A DNA stretch of 52,089 nt, from positions 1 through 52,089 of IMG/VR virus record IMGVR_UViG_3300000385_000004, one strand, 5' to 3'. A model generated the notes under the pieces. That model worked only from the letters and a program-made list of their open reading frames with translations. It had not been told where the DNA came from and made no database searches. Every line of letters starts with the position of its first letter. Within the stretch, counting starts at the first letter, position 1. This document shows positions 18,477-27,867 of the stretch, one piece after another. The translations under genes and the position numbers were made by a program. Source of the stretch: a virus.

Positions 18477-20789
18477 TTAAAATTCTATGATAAGTTTAAT
18501 TCGTTCTGTCTGATCGCTTTGTCGAGATATAGGTTCAAAATGCTCTATGTAAATCACTTCACCAGATTCATCGACAATCTTATTTTTCGTTTCATCTAGT
18601 CCACTAATCTTTGCTACAGCTCCAGACTCTTGTCCTACAAAAGTATTTATAACACCAGACAGATCATCTGATACGGAAAAGTTACCTTTAATGCCGGTCA
18701 ATGAAATAACTGTTGTATTAGCTGCACCACTATTTATTTCGTGTACATAACCAGTTGCAGTAGCTTGCAATGTATTATCGACATCTAGTACTGTAGCTGT
18801 CGTATTTGCACTACTTCCCTGGATAACATTAACAGTTGTATTACCCGTTAAAAATGTTCCAGAAACGTTGAATAGTACAATAGTAGAATCGTATCTATCA
18901 CTTACAGTTCCTTGAGCACCGGTATCAGCCTGTGTAATCACTTCACCACTATTGTAAATAAGTGCGCTGTCATCAATAGTAAGTCTTACAATATCAGAAC
19001 TAAGTTGATTAATTCCAGATTGAATTACAAGCTCGTCTTTAATAAATCCTGTACCACTTGGACCAGTATAAGTTATTTCAACCTGATAAGTTTCTCTTTG
19101 ATCAAATGTTTCAAACTGTCTATCAAGAGCTGATACTTCAGCTGTCGTATTGCTAGTTAAACCGGTAATTACATTAACACTACTGTTTCCAGTTTCAAAA
19201 AAGCCACGAATATTTGTAAGTCTTAAAGTAGAGCCATCTCTATCAGTAACGTCACCAGTTGCATTTGTATCAGACTGAATTACAGATTCACCGGCTTGGA
19301 AGTTTGTTGCAACAGAGTCAGAAAGAGTTATTTCAACGTTAGCGAATAGAGGATCTTTAATAAGAGTAAGCTTGCGATAATCATTTTCCACAGGTATCGT
19401 GTTAGCCTCAGTATTAGCAAATTCAACACTAATACATATTTTATTTGCACATAATTCATTGAAAATATTTGCGCCATGACCACCTTTAGGGCCTATAATT
19501 GTTCTGACGTCAGCCGAACTTGTAGAGATTGCTAAACTTGTATTTGTATCGATAAAGCCGGTATTAGCAACAACGGTGACTTCAGCAGTGGTATAACCAC
19601 TTCCTCCTGTGATCACATTAACAGCACTAATAGTATTTGCGGAAGGATCAACTTCAGCAATTGCTCGAGCACCGGTACCATCACCGGAAATAACAACATT
19701 TGGTCCAATTTCATATACAGAACTACTATCAGGTAAAGGCGATAGTGGTTGATCCAAAAGAACTCTTCTCTCGGTGCCTGTTACAATATATTCTGAAATT
19801 GTTCTAAGTTGCCCAGCCCCAAGACCAGATTTAACGTAAAATGCACTATTTTTATAAAAGTCTGTATTAGCTGAAAGGGCAGTAGTAAGACGAGATGTAG
19901 AAACAATTGTTGCTTCTGTATTACTTGTAACACCAGTTAGTGTTTGGCCACTAACAAAATCAAAAATCGTATTTGTAATTTGAACAGTATTATTAGACTC
20001 ATAGACATTAATGATAACACCAGATGAAATGTTACCATCATTATCAAGAGAGGTAACCTTTTCTTGAACGAATCCAGTTACATCATCTACAGTCACTAGG
20101 AAGTCAGTGAATCTTTCACCAGACAATGCATACAACTGAGTGTTACCAGCAACAGCTGCTTCTTTTACTGTTCCAGTCGCATAGCTATTATAATTTTGTC
20201 CACCATCTTCTACGATAATTGTTTCAATTGCTCCACTTACAGCATTTGCAGTTACATTAGGATCCTCAAAAATAGGAATATATTCTGTAGTAGCAAATTT
20301 ATTGTATTGTGATTGTGTAATAGTGCATAGATATTTCCATTGATAACCATCTACTGTTCTATACAATTCATCTTCTGCAGATGTTTCAGAAAAAAGAGGC
20401 TGATCAATGGAAGGAACTCCACCGTTATTATCTAAACATTTAAAAATGTAATAGTTATTAGATTCTTCTGAAACGACATAGAATATTTTGGATTGTAAAT
20501 CATCATCTAAGTCATCATACTTATCGTATACTGTGCCAGATTGCCATTGATTATTTTTTACCATAAAGGCAACATCTGCAGGTGTAATATGCTTACCAAA
20601 AATTAGTTCATCGTATATCTCATGATTAACATTTTTTTGAGTGTTAACTGGAACAGGAATTTGAATGTCATTAGCAAATGGTACACTGCGATGAGCACCA
20701 GCATAATAGATAGTATTAGCAGATTCATTAAATCCTTCATAAAACTGCTGAGCAATATTTACTTTAAATGCATCTGTGAGAATTTTCAT
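18477..20789 (-). CDS. gp8: Baseplate wedge protein gp8-like, expanded
   Basis: A 770-residue protein, over twice T4 gp8 (334). Both ends match gp8: near residue 145 TVDGYQWKYLCTI aligns with T4 'DGYVWEYLFEI', and the C-terminus GEVIYIEHFEPI..QSDQTERIKLIIEF aligns with T4 'GEMIYMENRPPI..MDQTEEINILFTF'. Between them lies a beta-rich insertion with repeats of 'F..GE.V.Q...ATG.V.D..GS.LRL.N..G.F..G' and 'GGSGYTTAEVTV'. gp8 links wedge components around gp10 and gp7. It follows the gp7-like gene by 8 bases, keeping the T4 order 6-7-8. Confidence 0.8.
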   Translation of the reverse strand: MKILTDAFKVNIAQQFYEGFNESANTIYYAGAHRSVPFANDIQIPVPVNTQKNVNHEIYDELIFGKHITPADVAFMVKNNQWQSGTVYDKYDDLDDDLQSKIFYVVSEESNNYYIFKCLDNNGGVPSIDQPLFSETSAEDELYRTVDGYQWKYLCTITQSQYNKFATTEYIPIFEDPNVTANAVSGAIETIIVEDGGQNYNSYATGTVKEAAVAGNTQLYALSGERFTDFLVTVDDVTGFVQEKVTSLDNDGNISSGVIINVYESNNTVQITNTIFDFVSGQTLTGVTSNTEATIVSTSRLTTALSANTDFYKNSAFYVKSGLGAGQLRTISEYIVTGTERRVLLDQPLSPLPDSSSVYEIGPNVVISGDGTGARAIAEVDPSANTISAVNVITGGSGYTTAEVTVVANTGFIDTNTSLAISTSSADVRTIIGPKGGHGANIFNELCANKICISVEFANTEANTIPVENDYRKLTLIKDPLFANVEITLSDSVATNFQAGESVIQSDTNATGDVTDRDGSTLRLTNIRGFFETGNSSVNVITGLTSNTTAEVSALDRQFETFDQRETYQVEITYTGPSGTGFIKDELVIQSGINQLSSDIVRLTIDDSALIYNSGEVITQADTGAQGTVSDRYDSTIVLFNVSGTFLTGNTTVNVIQGSSANTTATVLDVDNTLQATATGYVHEINSGAANTTVISLTGIKGNFSVSDDLSGVINTFVGQESGAVAKISGLDETKNKIVDESGEVIYIEHFEPISRQSDQTERIKLIIEF

Positions 20790-20797
20790 TTTATTTC

Positions 20798-23700
20798 CTA
20801 AATTATTTCTATGCTACTATTTGCTGCTTGAGCAATTGAAGGTATCACGCTCGAGTTAATAACTGTTCCAAATATTTCATTACCAGCAATATGTACTACA
20901 TCTCTAATGATATCGATATATCTATTTAAAGATAAACCTGTTTGAATATCATATGAGAATTCCTGATAGTATTTATTATCATGGATTTTCTTTTCTGAAT
21001 TAAGATGAGATGATGTGGTTTTCCAATATCCTTCAGAAATACCTTGATTAACAATTTGTGCTTTACCATTAATTATAAAATCCAAACCTTTTCTTTCTAA
21101 AATTACATCGCCATCTTGTATGTATCCATAACCTGAGTCAATAACTTCAACAACAGTAGCAATGCCAGAAGCATTAATTGCTGTTCCTTGGATATTGGCA
21201 TTTTCACCAAGAGCTTCGCTTTCTGGTATACCAATTATAGAGTCAATATCAGCAGTAGACTCTGTAATGCTTCCTACTATTGGAAAACTTTGATCAAAAG
21301 CCACATTAAAAGAAGTTCTTTCAACTTCAATTACACCAGTTCCAGCTCCACTTGATACATAAGATAAAACTTTACCTTTTGCAGTAGTCGTTAAATCAAT
21401 TTCTTGTTCGATAATTTCACCAATTGCAAATGAACCAATAACACCACTAACATTCAATAAAAAGTTTTTTCTATTGTATGAAGCAATATATTTATTTCTA
21501 ACACTAACAAACGGATCTACGTTATAATCTTGACCTGGGTTAATCCTTGTAAGTGACGCAATAGTTCCAATAGTAAAGTTTGCCACAGTGAGAGCATTTC
21601 CAAGTATAGTATTCACATCAGAGTTTGGATCCTTTGCAAATCCATATCCAAAATCCATAACCACTTCCGCATTTGCAATATCACCAGAAGTGGAAGGTAA
21701 ATTGATAGTTGGTGCTTGATAAAACCCTGCGCCAGGATCATCAATCGTTATTGTTTGAATTGTTCCATTTGCATCCGTAGTAATAGATCCTTCAGCTTCA
21801 AGTAAAGGATCTCCGCTAGCGAAACCACCACCGTCAAACGTAACAATAGAACCATTAGAGTATAGTGTTCCTCCATCATTTATTGTAATGCTATCAATAA
21901 ATCCGACACCACTATTAGATCCGTCAAGACCAATATCAACAAATGGCACTCCGGCAATATTTACACCCCCAATAAGATCAGTATTTAATGATACAACTTC
22001 TGTATCTTCAAGGAAACCGATATCAAAATCAGCACCAATACCAGTTTTAATATCAATGATAGATTTTTCTACTTCAATAATATCTCCATTTGCATTACGC
22101 GGTGGAGATAAAAGCTCTTCACGATTTGTTTCAATTGTAAAAGCACTTGATCCTTCAACAAAATAAAATGGTTCTGTATTTCCATAAATCCCAATTGATG
22201 TTGTGTTTTGACCAACCACAATACCTTGACTGTAATTATTCGATACAGTATCAATTACACCATTAGCTGCACTATTACCAGAAAGCCAAAGATCAGTTGC
22301 ACCACTATCAATTACTGTATCGATAGTATCAATCAATCTAGTCTTAACACCACGAATTTTATTGTTAGCTGTGAATTCACCGAAAATATCTCGAACATTT
22401 ACATTTGCTCCATCCACAGAAGCTACTTGGCCTCTTGCACCAGGATCTGTGATATTAATACTATCGACACTCGCCTCAACACTAGTATTTGATTGAAGGA
22501 TAATTTTAAGATCTTCAGAGAACTCGCCCCAAGCTTCGATAAGAGAAAGTGTTGTGGCATTTGCTGTATCAACAGTGCCAAATACATAACTCGTAATTAG
22601 ATTAGCTACAGGATCTCTTTCTTCTTGAAAGATTACATCTCCAGGAGAAAATGTACCAGTAGCATCTGAATAAGTAATATCAAGAGCAGATTCTTCTTCA
22701 ATATATTCTGTAGGAAAAAATGCTACAGCATTTGAAGTTTGGATTAAACGCAAATCGTTAAATGTGCTACCTTCTAATGCCTGTAACGTAATGATAGAAT
22801 TTGCGGATGCAGTTGTTATAATGTTCCCGTTTGCATCTGTATTAGCAACAGAAATAACAACCCCATTAGCTACTTGTGTGCCTGATCCATCGATACCAAG
22901 AATGTAATCACCAGCAACTGCATTATTAATATCTGTGGCAGATAAAGTTGTAATTGTTTCAATTCTTTGCACAACTGTTTCATAATCAATAAAGTCTAAA
23001 TTTGCATTATCGATATCTAACATTGCAGTTGCGACATATATGTCGCTTGCTGTTTGATCAGGAAACTGAGTATTTGTGTATCCGTAACCGCCCTCTACAA
23101 TTTCAAAATCAACTCGACCTGTGGCATCTACAGTATCAGTTACACGAACTTTGCCTTGCTTACCCGAACTACTAACAACATCAAACACATCACCGATTTG
23201 GTTATTTCTACCGCCTTGTATCAAATTAATACTTGTAAGAGAACCTGTAATAGTAGGACAATCTTTAATGTTGCCATCTTCTGTAATTCTTTCATCTCGA
23301 ATAAAATTACCTTGCACATTGCTCAAATAAACAATATCTATAATTCTGCCTTCTACTCTTTTAGACACCACACCTTCGACAAAGGCACGTGCACCTGAGT
23401 TTGATCCTGTAATCTGCTTTCCTACAAAATTAGCAGTACGCGGTGATCTTGTTACTTCCAAATAAAAGGGTCTATACCAAATAGAATCAGAGGCACGTAA
23501 AATATCTTGACCTGGTGTATAAATCTCTGTTACATCTTCACCAAATAAGATGTTCATTAAAAGTTTTACAGATCTCTCAGATCCTTTAGATCTATAAAGA
23601 TCTAGAATATTTTTAACAAGAAATTTCTTATCAGTAAAAGCCACAAACGGAAAATCTTTAAGATACTTTTCTTTAAAGTATACAATAAACTCTTCGAGAG

Positions 23701-23881
23701 TAGTATCAATATCTCTGATTGTAAACATATTTCTGCTTAAATTTACAGAATAATCAGGATTTGATTCTAAAAACTCATAATACGCCTCAAGAAAGACAAT
23801 CAGTTGTTGACCTTCTTCTTTATAGATATTCGGAAATTGACTTTCAATTAATGATGAAATATTTGTTACAATATCTGTCAT
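20798..23881 (-). CDS. gp7: Baseplate wedge protein gp7-like, rearranged
   Basis: A 1027-residue protein. The first 150 residues match a region in the C-terminal third of T4 gp7: FLEAYYEFLES, then KNILDLYRSKGSERSVKLLM, then NILFGEDVTEIYTPGQDIL, compared with T4 'YSTKGIEASYKFLFKVLYNEEVEIEIESG'. The T4 N-terminal domains are absent. Instead some 800 residues of beta-rich repeats follow, with 'GG.GYT' and 'F..GE.I.QE...TAKG.V' units like those in the gp8-like protein. It sits 2 bases after gp6 and 8 bases before gp8. Called gp7-like from this local match and gene order. Confidence 0.75.
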   Translation of the reverse strand: MTDIVTNISSLIESQFPNIYKEEGQQLIVFLEAYYEFLESNPDYSVNLSRNMFTIRDIDTTLEEFIVYFKEKYLKDFPFVAFTDKKFLVKNILDLYRSKGSERSVKLLMNILFGEDVTEIYTPGQDILRASDSIWYRPFYLEVTRSPRTANFVGKQITGSNSGARAFVEGVVSKRVEGRIIDIVYLSNVQGNFIRDERITEDGNIKDCPTITGSLTSINLIQGGRNNQIGDVFDVVSSSGKQGKVRVTDTVDATGRVDFEIVEGGYGYTNTQFPDQTASDIYVATAMLDIDNANLDFIDYETVVQRIETITTLSATDINNAVAGDYILGIDGSGTQVANGVVISVANTDANGNIITTASANSIITLQALEGSTFNDLRLIQTSNAVAFFPTEYIEEESALDITYSDATGTFSPGDVIFQEERDPVANLITSYVFGTVDTANATTLSLIEAWGEFSEDLKIILQSNTSVEASVDSINITDPGARGQVASVDGANVNVRDIFGEFTANNKIRGVKTRLIDTIDTVIDSGATDLWLSGNSAANGVIDTVSNNYSQGIVVGQNTTSIGIYGNTEPFYFVEGSSAFTIETNREELLSPPRNANGDIIEVEKSIIDIKTGIGADFDIGFLEDTEVVSLNTDLIGGVNIAGVPFVDIGLDGSNSGVGFIDSITINDGGTLYSNGSIVTFDGGGFASGDPLLEAEGSITTDANGTIQTITIDDPGAGFYQAPTINLPSTSGDIANAEVVMDFGYGFAKDPNSDVNTILGNALTVANFTIGTIASLTRINPGQDYNVDPFVSVRNKYIASYNRKNFLLNVSGVIGSFAIGEIIEQEIDLTTTAKGKVLSYVSSGAGTGVIEVERTSFNVAFDQSFPIVGSITESTADIDSIIGIPESEALGENANIQGTAINASGIATVVEVIDSGYGYIQDGDVILERKGLDFIINGKAQIVNQGISEGYWKTTSSHLNSEKKIHDNKYYQEFSYDIQTGLSLNRYIDIIRDVVHIAGNEIFGTVINSSVIPSIAQAANSSIEII

Positions 23882-23883
23882 AC

Positions 23884-25659
23884 TTAACTACCAATAACTG
23901 TAATTGTGATGTCTTCATCTCTTATAGTGGCTATTCTATTTTTAATCCCAAAAATATTACCACAGCGTGTTCGTCCTACTAATTTAATGGAAGATCCTCC
24001 AAATGAATCAACAACAATGCTATTAATTACAACTGCACCGGTATTATAGTCAATTGTTCCTGCATCATTTTTAAGATATACAAATCCGCCTTCTTGATTT
24101 GAAATGATTTTTAAAATACCTCGTCCATCATCTTGTAAGAATGCAGTCTTACCTTGATATATGAACTCAGATGATTTTAATGCAGGTTCGTGAAGATTAA
24201 TATCATCACCAATATCCAAAGGAGGATGTCGATACATAACATTATTATAAGTAAATCTTAGAGTAGAAGGAACTCCTAAAGTAGGATTGAACTCTACAAT
24301 AGCTCTCACTGCTATATCATTTGATAATATTGCTGAGCTGCTATTGTCAATAGCACTAGACAGTTTACTAAATCTAACATCTCTGTTAAATTCATTGAGA
24401 TTTAAGTTACTATAATTGAGTATTGCACTTTTTGCTAGCGATTCTATATTAGATGCACTTAAGCTTGTTTTTTCAGTGTCATAATAAACTCTAGATTCGA
24501 CGCTGATGTATAGGAATTCCGCGGCCACAATTCTTGGCTCAATAGCAAGAGGCGCTCTTTCACTTAAGAAGTTAGAATACTCAGTTTTAGCATTTTCACT
24601 AACACCATCAGAATCTTGAATATCAACAGAGATAATTACTCGTCCATACTGAGGAGGATCAAGAGTCTCTCCACCATATGCAGATACGGCTTGGATTTCT
24701 GGAAACTGATTTTTTAGAAGTACTTCATAATCTGATTCTGTTACAGCTCTTTCCTGAATTTGAATAGATTTAGGAGCAAAGAATTTAATTGATTCTATGC
24801 TTTCTCTCTCAGCGCCGCCTTGTGATCTTGACGTCACAGTTTCAGTGCTACTAATCCCGTTAATTTGTGTATCTAAATTAATTGTTTGAATACCATTAGC
24901 ATCATCACCATTTGTAACACGATATTCGATTCGAATTACATTACCATTAATTGGCTGTTTGCCAAATACGTTATTACCAAATACAACTTCATAACGATTA
25001 CCATGATAAGGTTGAAGATAAAAAATTTCTGAATTACTTTGCACACCAAAAATATTTGATTTGTAAAGGTATTCAGTTTCAGTTGCAGAAGAACTATTAG
25101 CCTTTACATAGACTTTAACACTTTCAGTATCAACATTTGCATTATTGATAATAAATTTTTGATCAGCAATTCCAGTAGCTTCATAAAATTCATCAATATA
25201 ACGGCCTTCAAATACAACAACATCATCAATAATATACTGACCATTTATTGCTCGAGCAGTATAAGCCGTATCATTGTAAAAAGAATATGTAGAAGATCCA
25301 CAGCGCGCGGTAAATTTTGTCTTACGAGGAATTGTAATAGTCGCTGGGTTGTTTGTAGGGAAAAATTGAACTCGTAAATTAGCATTTGCGGATCTACGAG
25401 AGCGAGGAAGATAGTTTAATTCCTTTGCGTGCGATACAACGCTGTCCTTGATTTGTGCAGAATCAAGGAACATTTCGCTAATTGCCATGTTTGTATAAAA
25501 GTTATTTTGGAATGTATTATATGCTAATACATCCAGTAACACATTCATGTTGGATCCTTCAAAGTCATAATCTTTAAAGCGATCCTGTGCTTTAAGGTAA
25601 CTTTTCAGACTTGCCTTAACGTTTTCAAAGTCAAGATTTGTAAATGTTTGGTTTGCCAT
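23884..25659 (-). CDS. gp6: Baseplate wedge protein gp6 (J-like)
   Basis: A 591-residue protein (T4 gp6 is 660). The N-terminus shows the gp6 pattern: DFEGSNMNVLLDVLAYNT, then NFYTNMAISEMFLDSAQIKD and VSHAKELNYLPRSRRSA. The central section, IQERAVTESDYEVLLKNQFP, and VSAYGGETLDPPQYGRV match the baseplate J family, with which gp6 shares its core. gp6 dimers form the inner iris ring of the baseplate. It overlaps gp25 by one base and lies 2 bases from gp7-like. It starts ATG 25659, and a TATAAATA box is about 50 bases upstream inside gp25. Confidence 0.88.
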   Translation of the reverse strand: MANQTFTNLDFENVKASLKSYLKAQDRFKDYDFEGSNMNVLLDVLAYNTFQNNFYTNMAISEMFLDSAQIKDSVVSHAKELNYLPRSRRSANANLRVQFFPTNNPATITIPRKTKFTARCGSSTYSFYNDTAYTARAINGQYIIDDVVVFEGRYIDEFYEATGIADQKFIINNANVDTESVKVYVKANSSSATETEYLYKSNIFGVQSNSEIFYLQPYHGNRYEVVFGNNVFGKQPINGNVIRIEYRVTNGDDANGIQTINLDTQINGISSTETVTSRSQGGAERESIESIKFFAPKSIQIQERAVTESDYEVLLKNQFPEIQAVSAYGGETLDPPQYGRVIISVDIQDSDGVSENAKTEYSNFLSERAPLAIEPRIVAAEFLYISVESRVYYDTEKTSLSASNIESLAKSAILNYSNLNLNEFNRDVRFSKLSSAIDNSSSAILSNDIAVRAIVEFNPTLGVPSTLRFTYNNVMYRHPPLDIGDDINLHEPALKSSEFIYQGKTAFLQDDGRGILKIISNQEGGFVYLKNDAGTIDYNTGAVVINSIVVDSFGGSSIKLVGRTRCGNIFGIKNRIATIRDEDITITVIGS

Positions 25660-26066
25660 TATCGGATCCTATTCAGTACTACTTCGAGTGTTGTTGGCTC
25701 TTCATTATTTATAAGAGCAAAAGTAATGATCACTCGAATCTCATTTGAGTCAATTCTTCCGGTTACATCTACGCCAAGAAGATTGCATCGAGGCTCATAT
25801 GTTTGAATAGTTTCAAATACCATGTTGCGCATCGTGTCAACAGTTTCTTGTGTAAAGTTTTCGAATAACATAGCACGGATATCGCAACCAACTTCGGGTT
25901 GAAATAATCTTTCACCTCGATCAGTAAGAATCAAATTCTTAATTGACTCTTTTACTGCTTCTTCATTAATCTTCCGAGAAACATCAGAACTGACAGGATT
26001 CAAAAGCAAATCCTTTCCAAAGTCTGAATAGATTTCTCTTTTCTTTGTAAGAGGTGTGATGGCCAT
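25659..26066 (-). CDS. gp25: Baseplate wedge protein gp25
   Basis: A 135-residue protein, the normal gp25 length. Family features include DFGKDLLLNPVSSDVSRKIN, then AVKESIKNLILTDRGERLFQ and PEVGCDIRAMLFENF, the conserved gp25/W core found in nearly all contractile injection systems (also TssE). gp25 sits at the wedge core with gp6 and gp53 and starts sheath assembly. It overlaps gp6 by one base. A near-match late box (AATAAATA) lies about 20-30 bases upstream of the ATG. Confidence 0.92.
   Translation of the reverse strand: MAITPLTKKREIYSDFGKDLLLNPVSSDVSRKINEEAVKESIKNLILTDRGERLFQPEVGCDIRAMLFENFTQETVDTMRNMVFETIQTYEPRCNLLGVDVTGRIDSNEIRVIITFALINNEEPTTLEVVLNRIR
25706..25713 (-). promoter_or_regulatory. 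Possible late promoter box for gp6 (TATAAATA)
   Basis: Exact TATAAATA on the minus strand inside gp25, 47-54 bases upstream of the gp6 start. The spacing suits an internal late start, but it is within coding sequence and may be chance. Confidence 0.3.
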
Positions 26067-26098
26067 GTTTACTCTCTTCTTTTAGTTATTTATTAAAC

Positions 26099-27865
26099 TT
26101 ACCAAGATCTTAGAGGACCGACATCATAATGATTGAACGTTGAGTAACTTCCAAATCCACCAAATCCAGCAGCACGCATTTGCCTCGTAAATTCATTTAA
26201 TGCAATAGAGTTGATTCCCACTGTTCGAATATCAAGTGCTTCACCTCGTATATGACGTGAATTAACAGCAACTCCACTATTTTCTTGAACAACTCTAAGG
26301 TACCAATTGTAATAAGGACTGCGGTATGCGCTATTAATTGTGAGCTCAGGTAAATCAAATCCTGCAGCTTTAGTAGCATCAATTGCTCTAATCAATCTTA
26401 CCCATACACCAATCTTTACTTTACCCCAGCCAGCATCAACAATACCACCATCAAAACCAAGATCATAATGATAGTTCTCATCTTGTCTAAAGTACTTTTG
26501 ATGCTCTGGATCAGTTTTGTTATTTTTAAACCAACCTTGAGACTTTTGTCCCATAGTCGGCACATTTGATCCTCTAAAGGTAAAATATCCAATGAGACCG
26601 GTTTGTGATATTTGATCAAGAAGATCACGCTCTTTTTGTGTTAAATCATCAGGAAGATACTGCTGACCTGGGTTAGCTCTATTCCAAACGTCAGCACCTG
26701 CGCTTCTACTAATATCACGCTGACGTGGCGGAACTCTAAGAGCACCTGAAGTAGAAAGTGTACTTCTCATATTGCTAGAAAAGCTTGATGCAAAGTTATG
26801 TGTATCAGTATAAGAAGAAACAAGATTTGCTAAATTATTAACAGGCTTATTCATAATCGAATTAATTAGCTCTGATATCTTACAGGCCTTAAGTAGGAAA
26901 AAGTTTAACACATCAGGAACTACATCTTCAAATTGATTAATCGCCTTTTTAAAGAATGCTCTAATATCATCCTTAAGTCTATTCATATTTTCAGCAGAAA
27001 AGAAGTTTTTTACTTGTTTGATTTTCTTGTTAATAAAATTATAAGCGGCTTTTGGTAATTCACCAATCTCATTAAACAATCTTTTTGCGGTGTCAGCAAT
27101 ACCTTTAACCTTTTGTAATAAAGAATCCTTTACTCGATCAACAATACTAATAAGCTGATTTTGAAATGATTCAAGAGTAGACATTAATGAAGATATAATG
27201 CCACTTAGAGAACCATACTTTTGAATATCATTAAGAATATTTGAAATATTTCCGGCTAAACCTTGAATACCGCGAATAAGATCAGTAAATGTTTGTGCAA
27301 CACCAAGAATCTTTTTAAACGGATCAATAAAGCTCGCACACAGATTTTCATTAAACTCATTAGCATTAAAGTAATTATTTTGAATACTTAAAAGCGCATT
27401 AAGATTTTCTGAATTACTAGAGCTAATAATTTCTTGACGATCATAGCCACTATCTACTAACGAATCAATTAACTCGTTTCTTGTTGCATTATCTATTTCA
27501 ATTGGAAAATCGTTAATAAAAGTCGTTTGTACAAAATCAATAGATAGTCCAGATGATATTAAAATATCACCAAAAACTGCTTCAGAAATAGGAGAAATAG
27601 AGCCTTCTGATATTTCTATGGTAGAAACTTGAGAGTCGGAAAGATTTGTTAATGTTTCTGAATTAAACGCACTCTTCCTTACTGCTTGATTAAGCGCAGG
27701 ATAAGGTGTTAAATCTACATTCTGTAAAAGCGTATTATTTAATGTTGATACTGTTCTCAGCTCATTTAAATCAAATCTACTTAAAGGATCGTTAAGTTGT
27801 GTTATGTCAACTGTACTATCAGCAACTAAAGCTGATGTAGGATATATTGGTTTACATACTGCCAT
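26099..27865 (-). CDS. Baseplate-cluster protein with C-terminal M15 peptidase domain
   Basis: A 588-residue protein. Residues 1-180 are mixed, and 190-340 are long amphipathic helices (IRGIQGLAGNISNILNDIQ, KKIKQVKNFFSAENMNRLKD), likely a coiled or hub-lining region. From about residue 480 there is an M15 D-Ala-D-Ala peptidase fold: INSAYRSPYYN, then SRHIRGEALDI (SxHxxGxAxD zinc and catalytic motif) and FNHYDVG with the final zinc His. It would cut peptide cross-links in peptidoglycan during DNA entry. It sits between gp25 and gp5, consistent with a virion-associated enzyme. All metal ligands appear present. Confidence 0.8.
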   Translation of the reverse strand: MAVCKPIYPTSALVADSTVDITQLNDPLSRFDLNELRTVSTLNNTLLQNVDLTPYPALNQAVRKSAFNSETLTNLSDSQVSTIEISEGSISPISEAVFGDILISSGLSIDFVQTTFINDFPIEIDNATRNELIDSLVDSGYDRQEIISSSNSENLNALLSIQNNYFNANEFNENLCASFIDPFKKILGVAQTFTDLIRGIQGLAGNISNILNDIQKYGSLSGIISSLMSTLESFQNQLISIVDRVKDSLLQKVKGIADTAKRLFNEIGELPKAAYNFINKKIKQVKNFFSAENMNRLKDDIRAFFKKAINQFEDVVPDVLNFFLLKACKISELINSIMNKPVNNLANLVSSYTDTHNFASSFSSNMRSTLSTSGALRVPPRQRDISRSAGADVWNRANPGQQYLPDDLTQKERDLLDQISQTGLIGYFTFRGSNVPTMGQKSQGWFKNNKTDPEHQKYFRQDENYHYDLGFDGGIVDAGWGKVKIGVWVRLIRAIDATKAAGFDLPELTINSAYRSPYYNWYLRVVQENSGVAVNSRHIRGEALDIRTVGINSIALNEFTRQMRAAGFGGFGSYSTFNHYDVGPLRSW

Positions 27866-27867
27866 TC

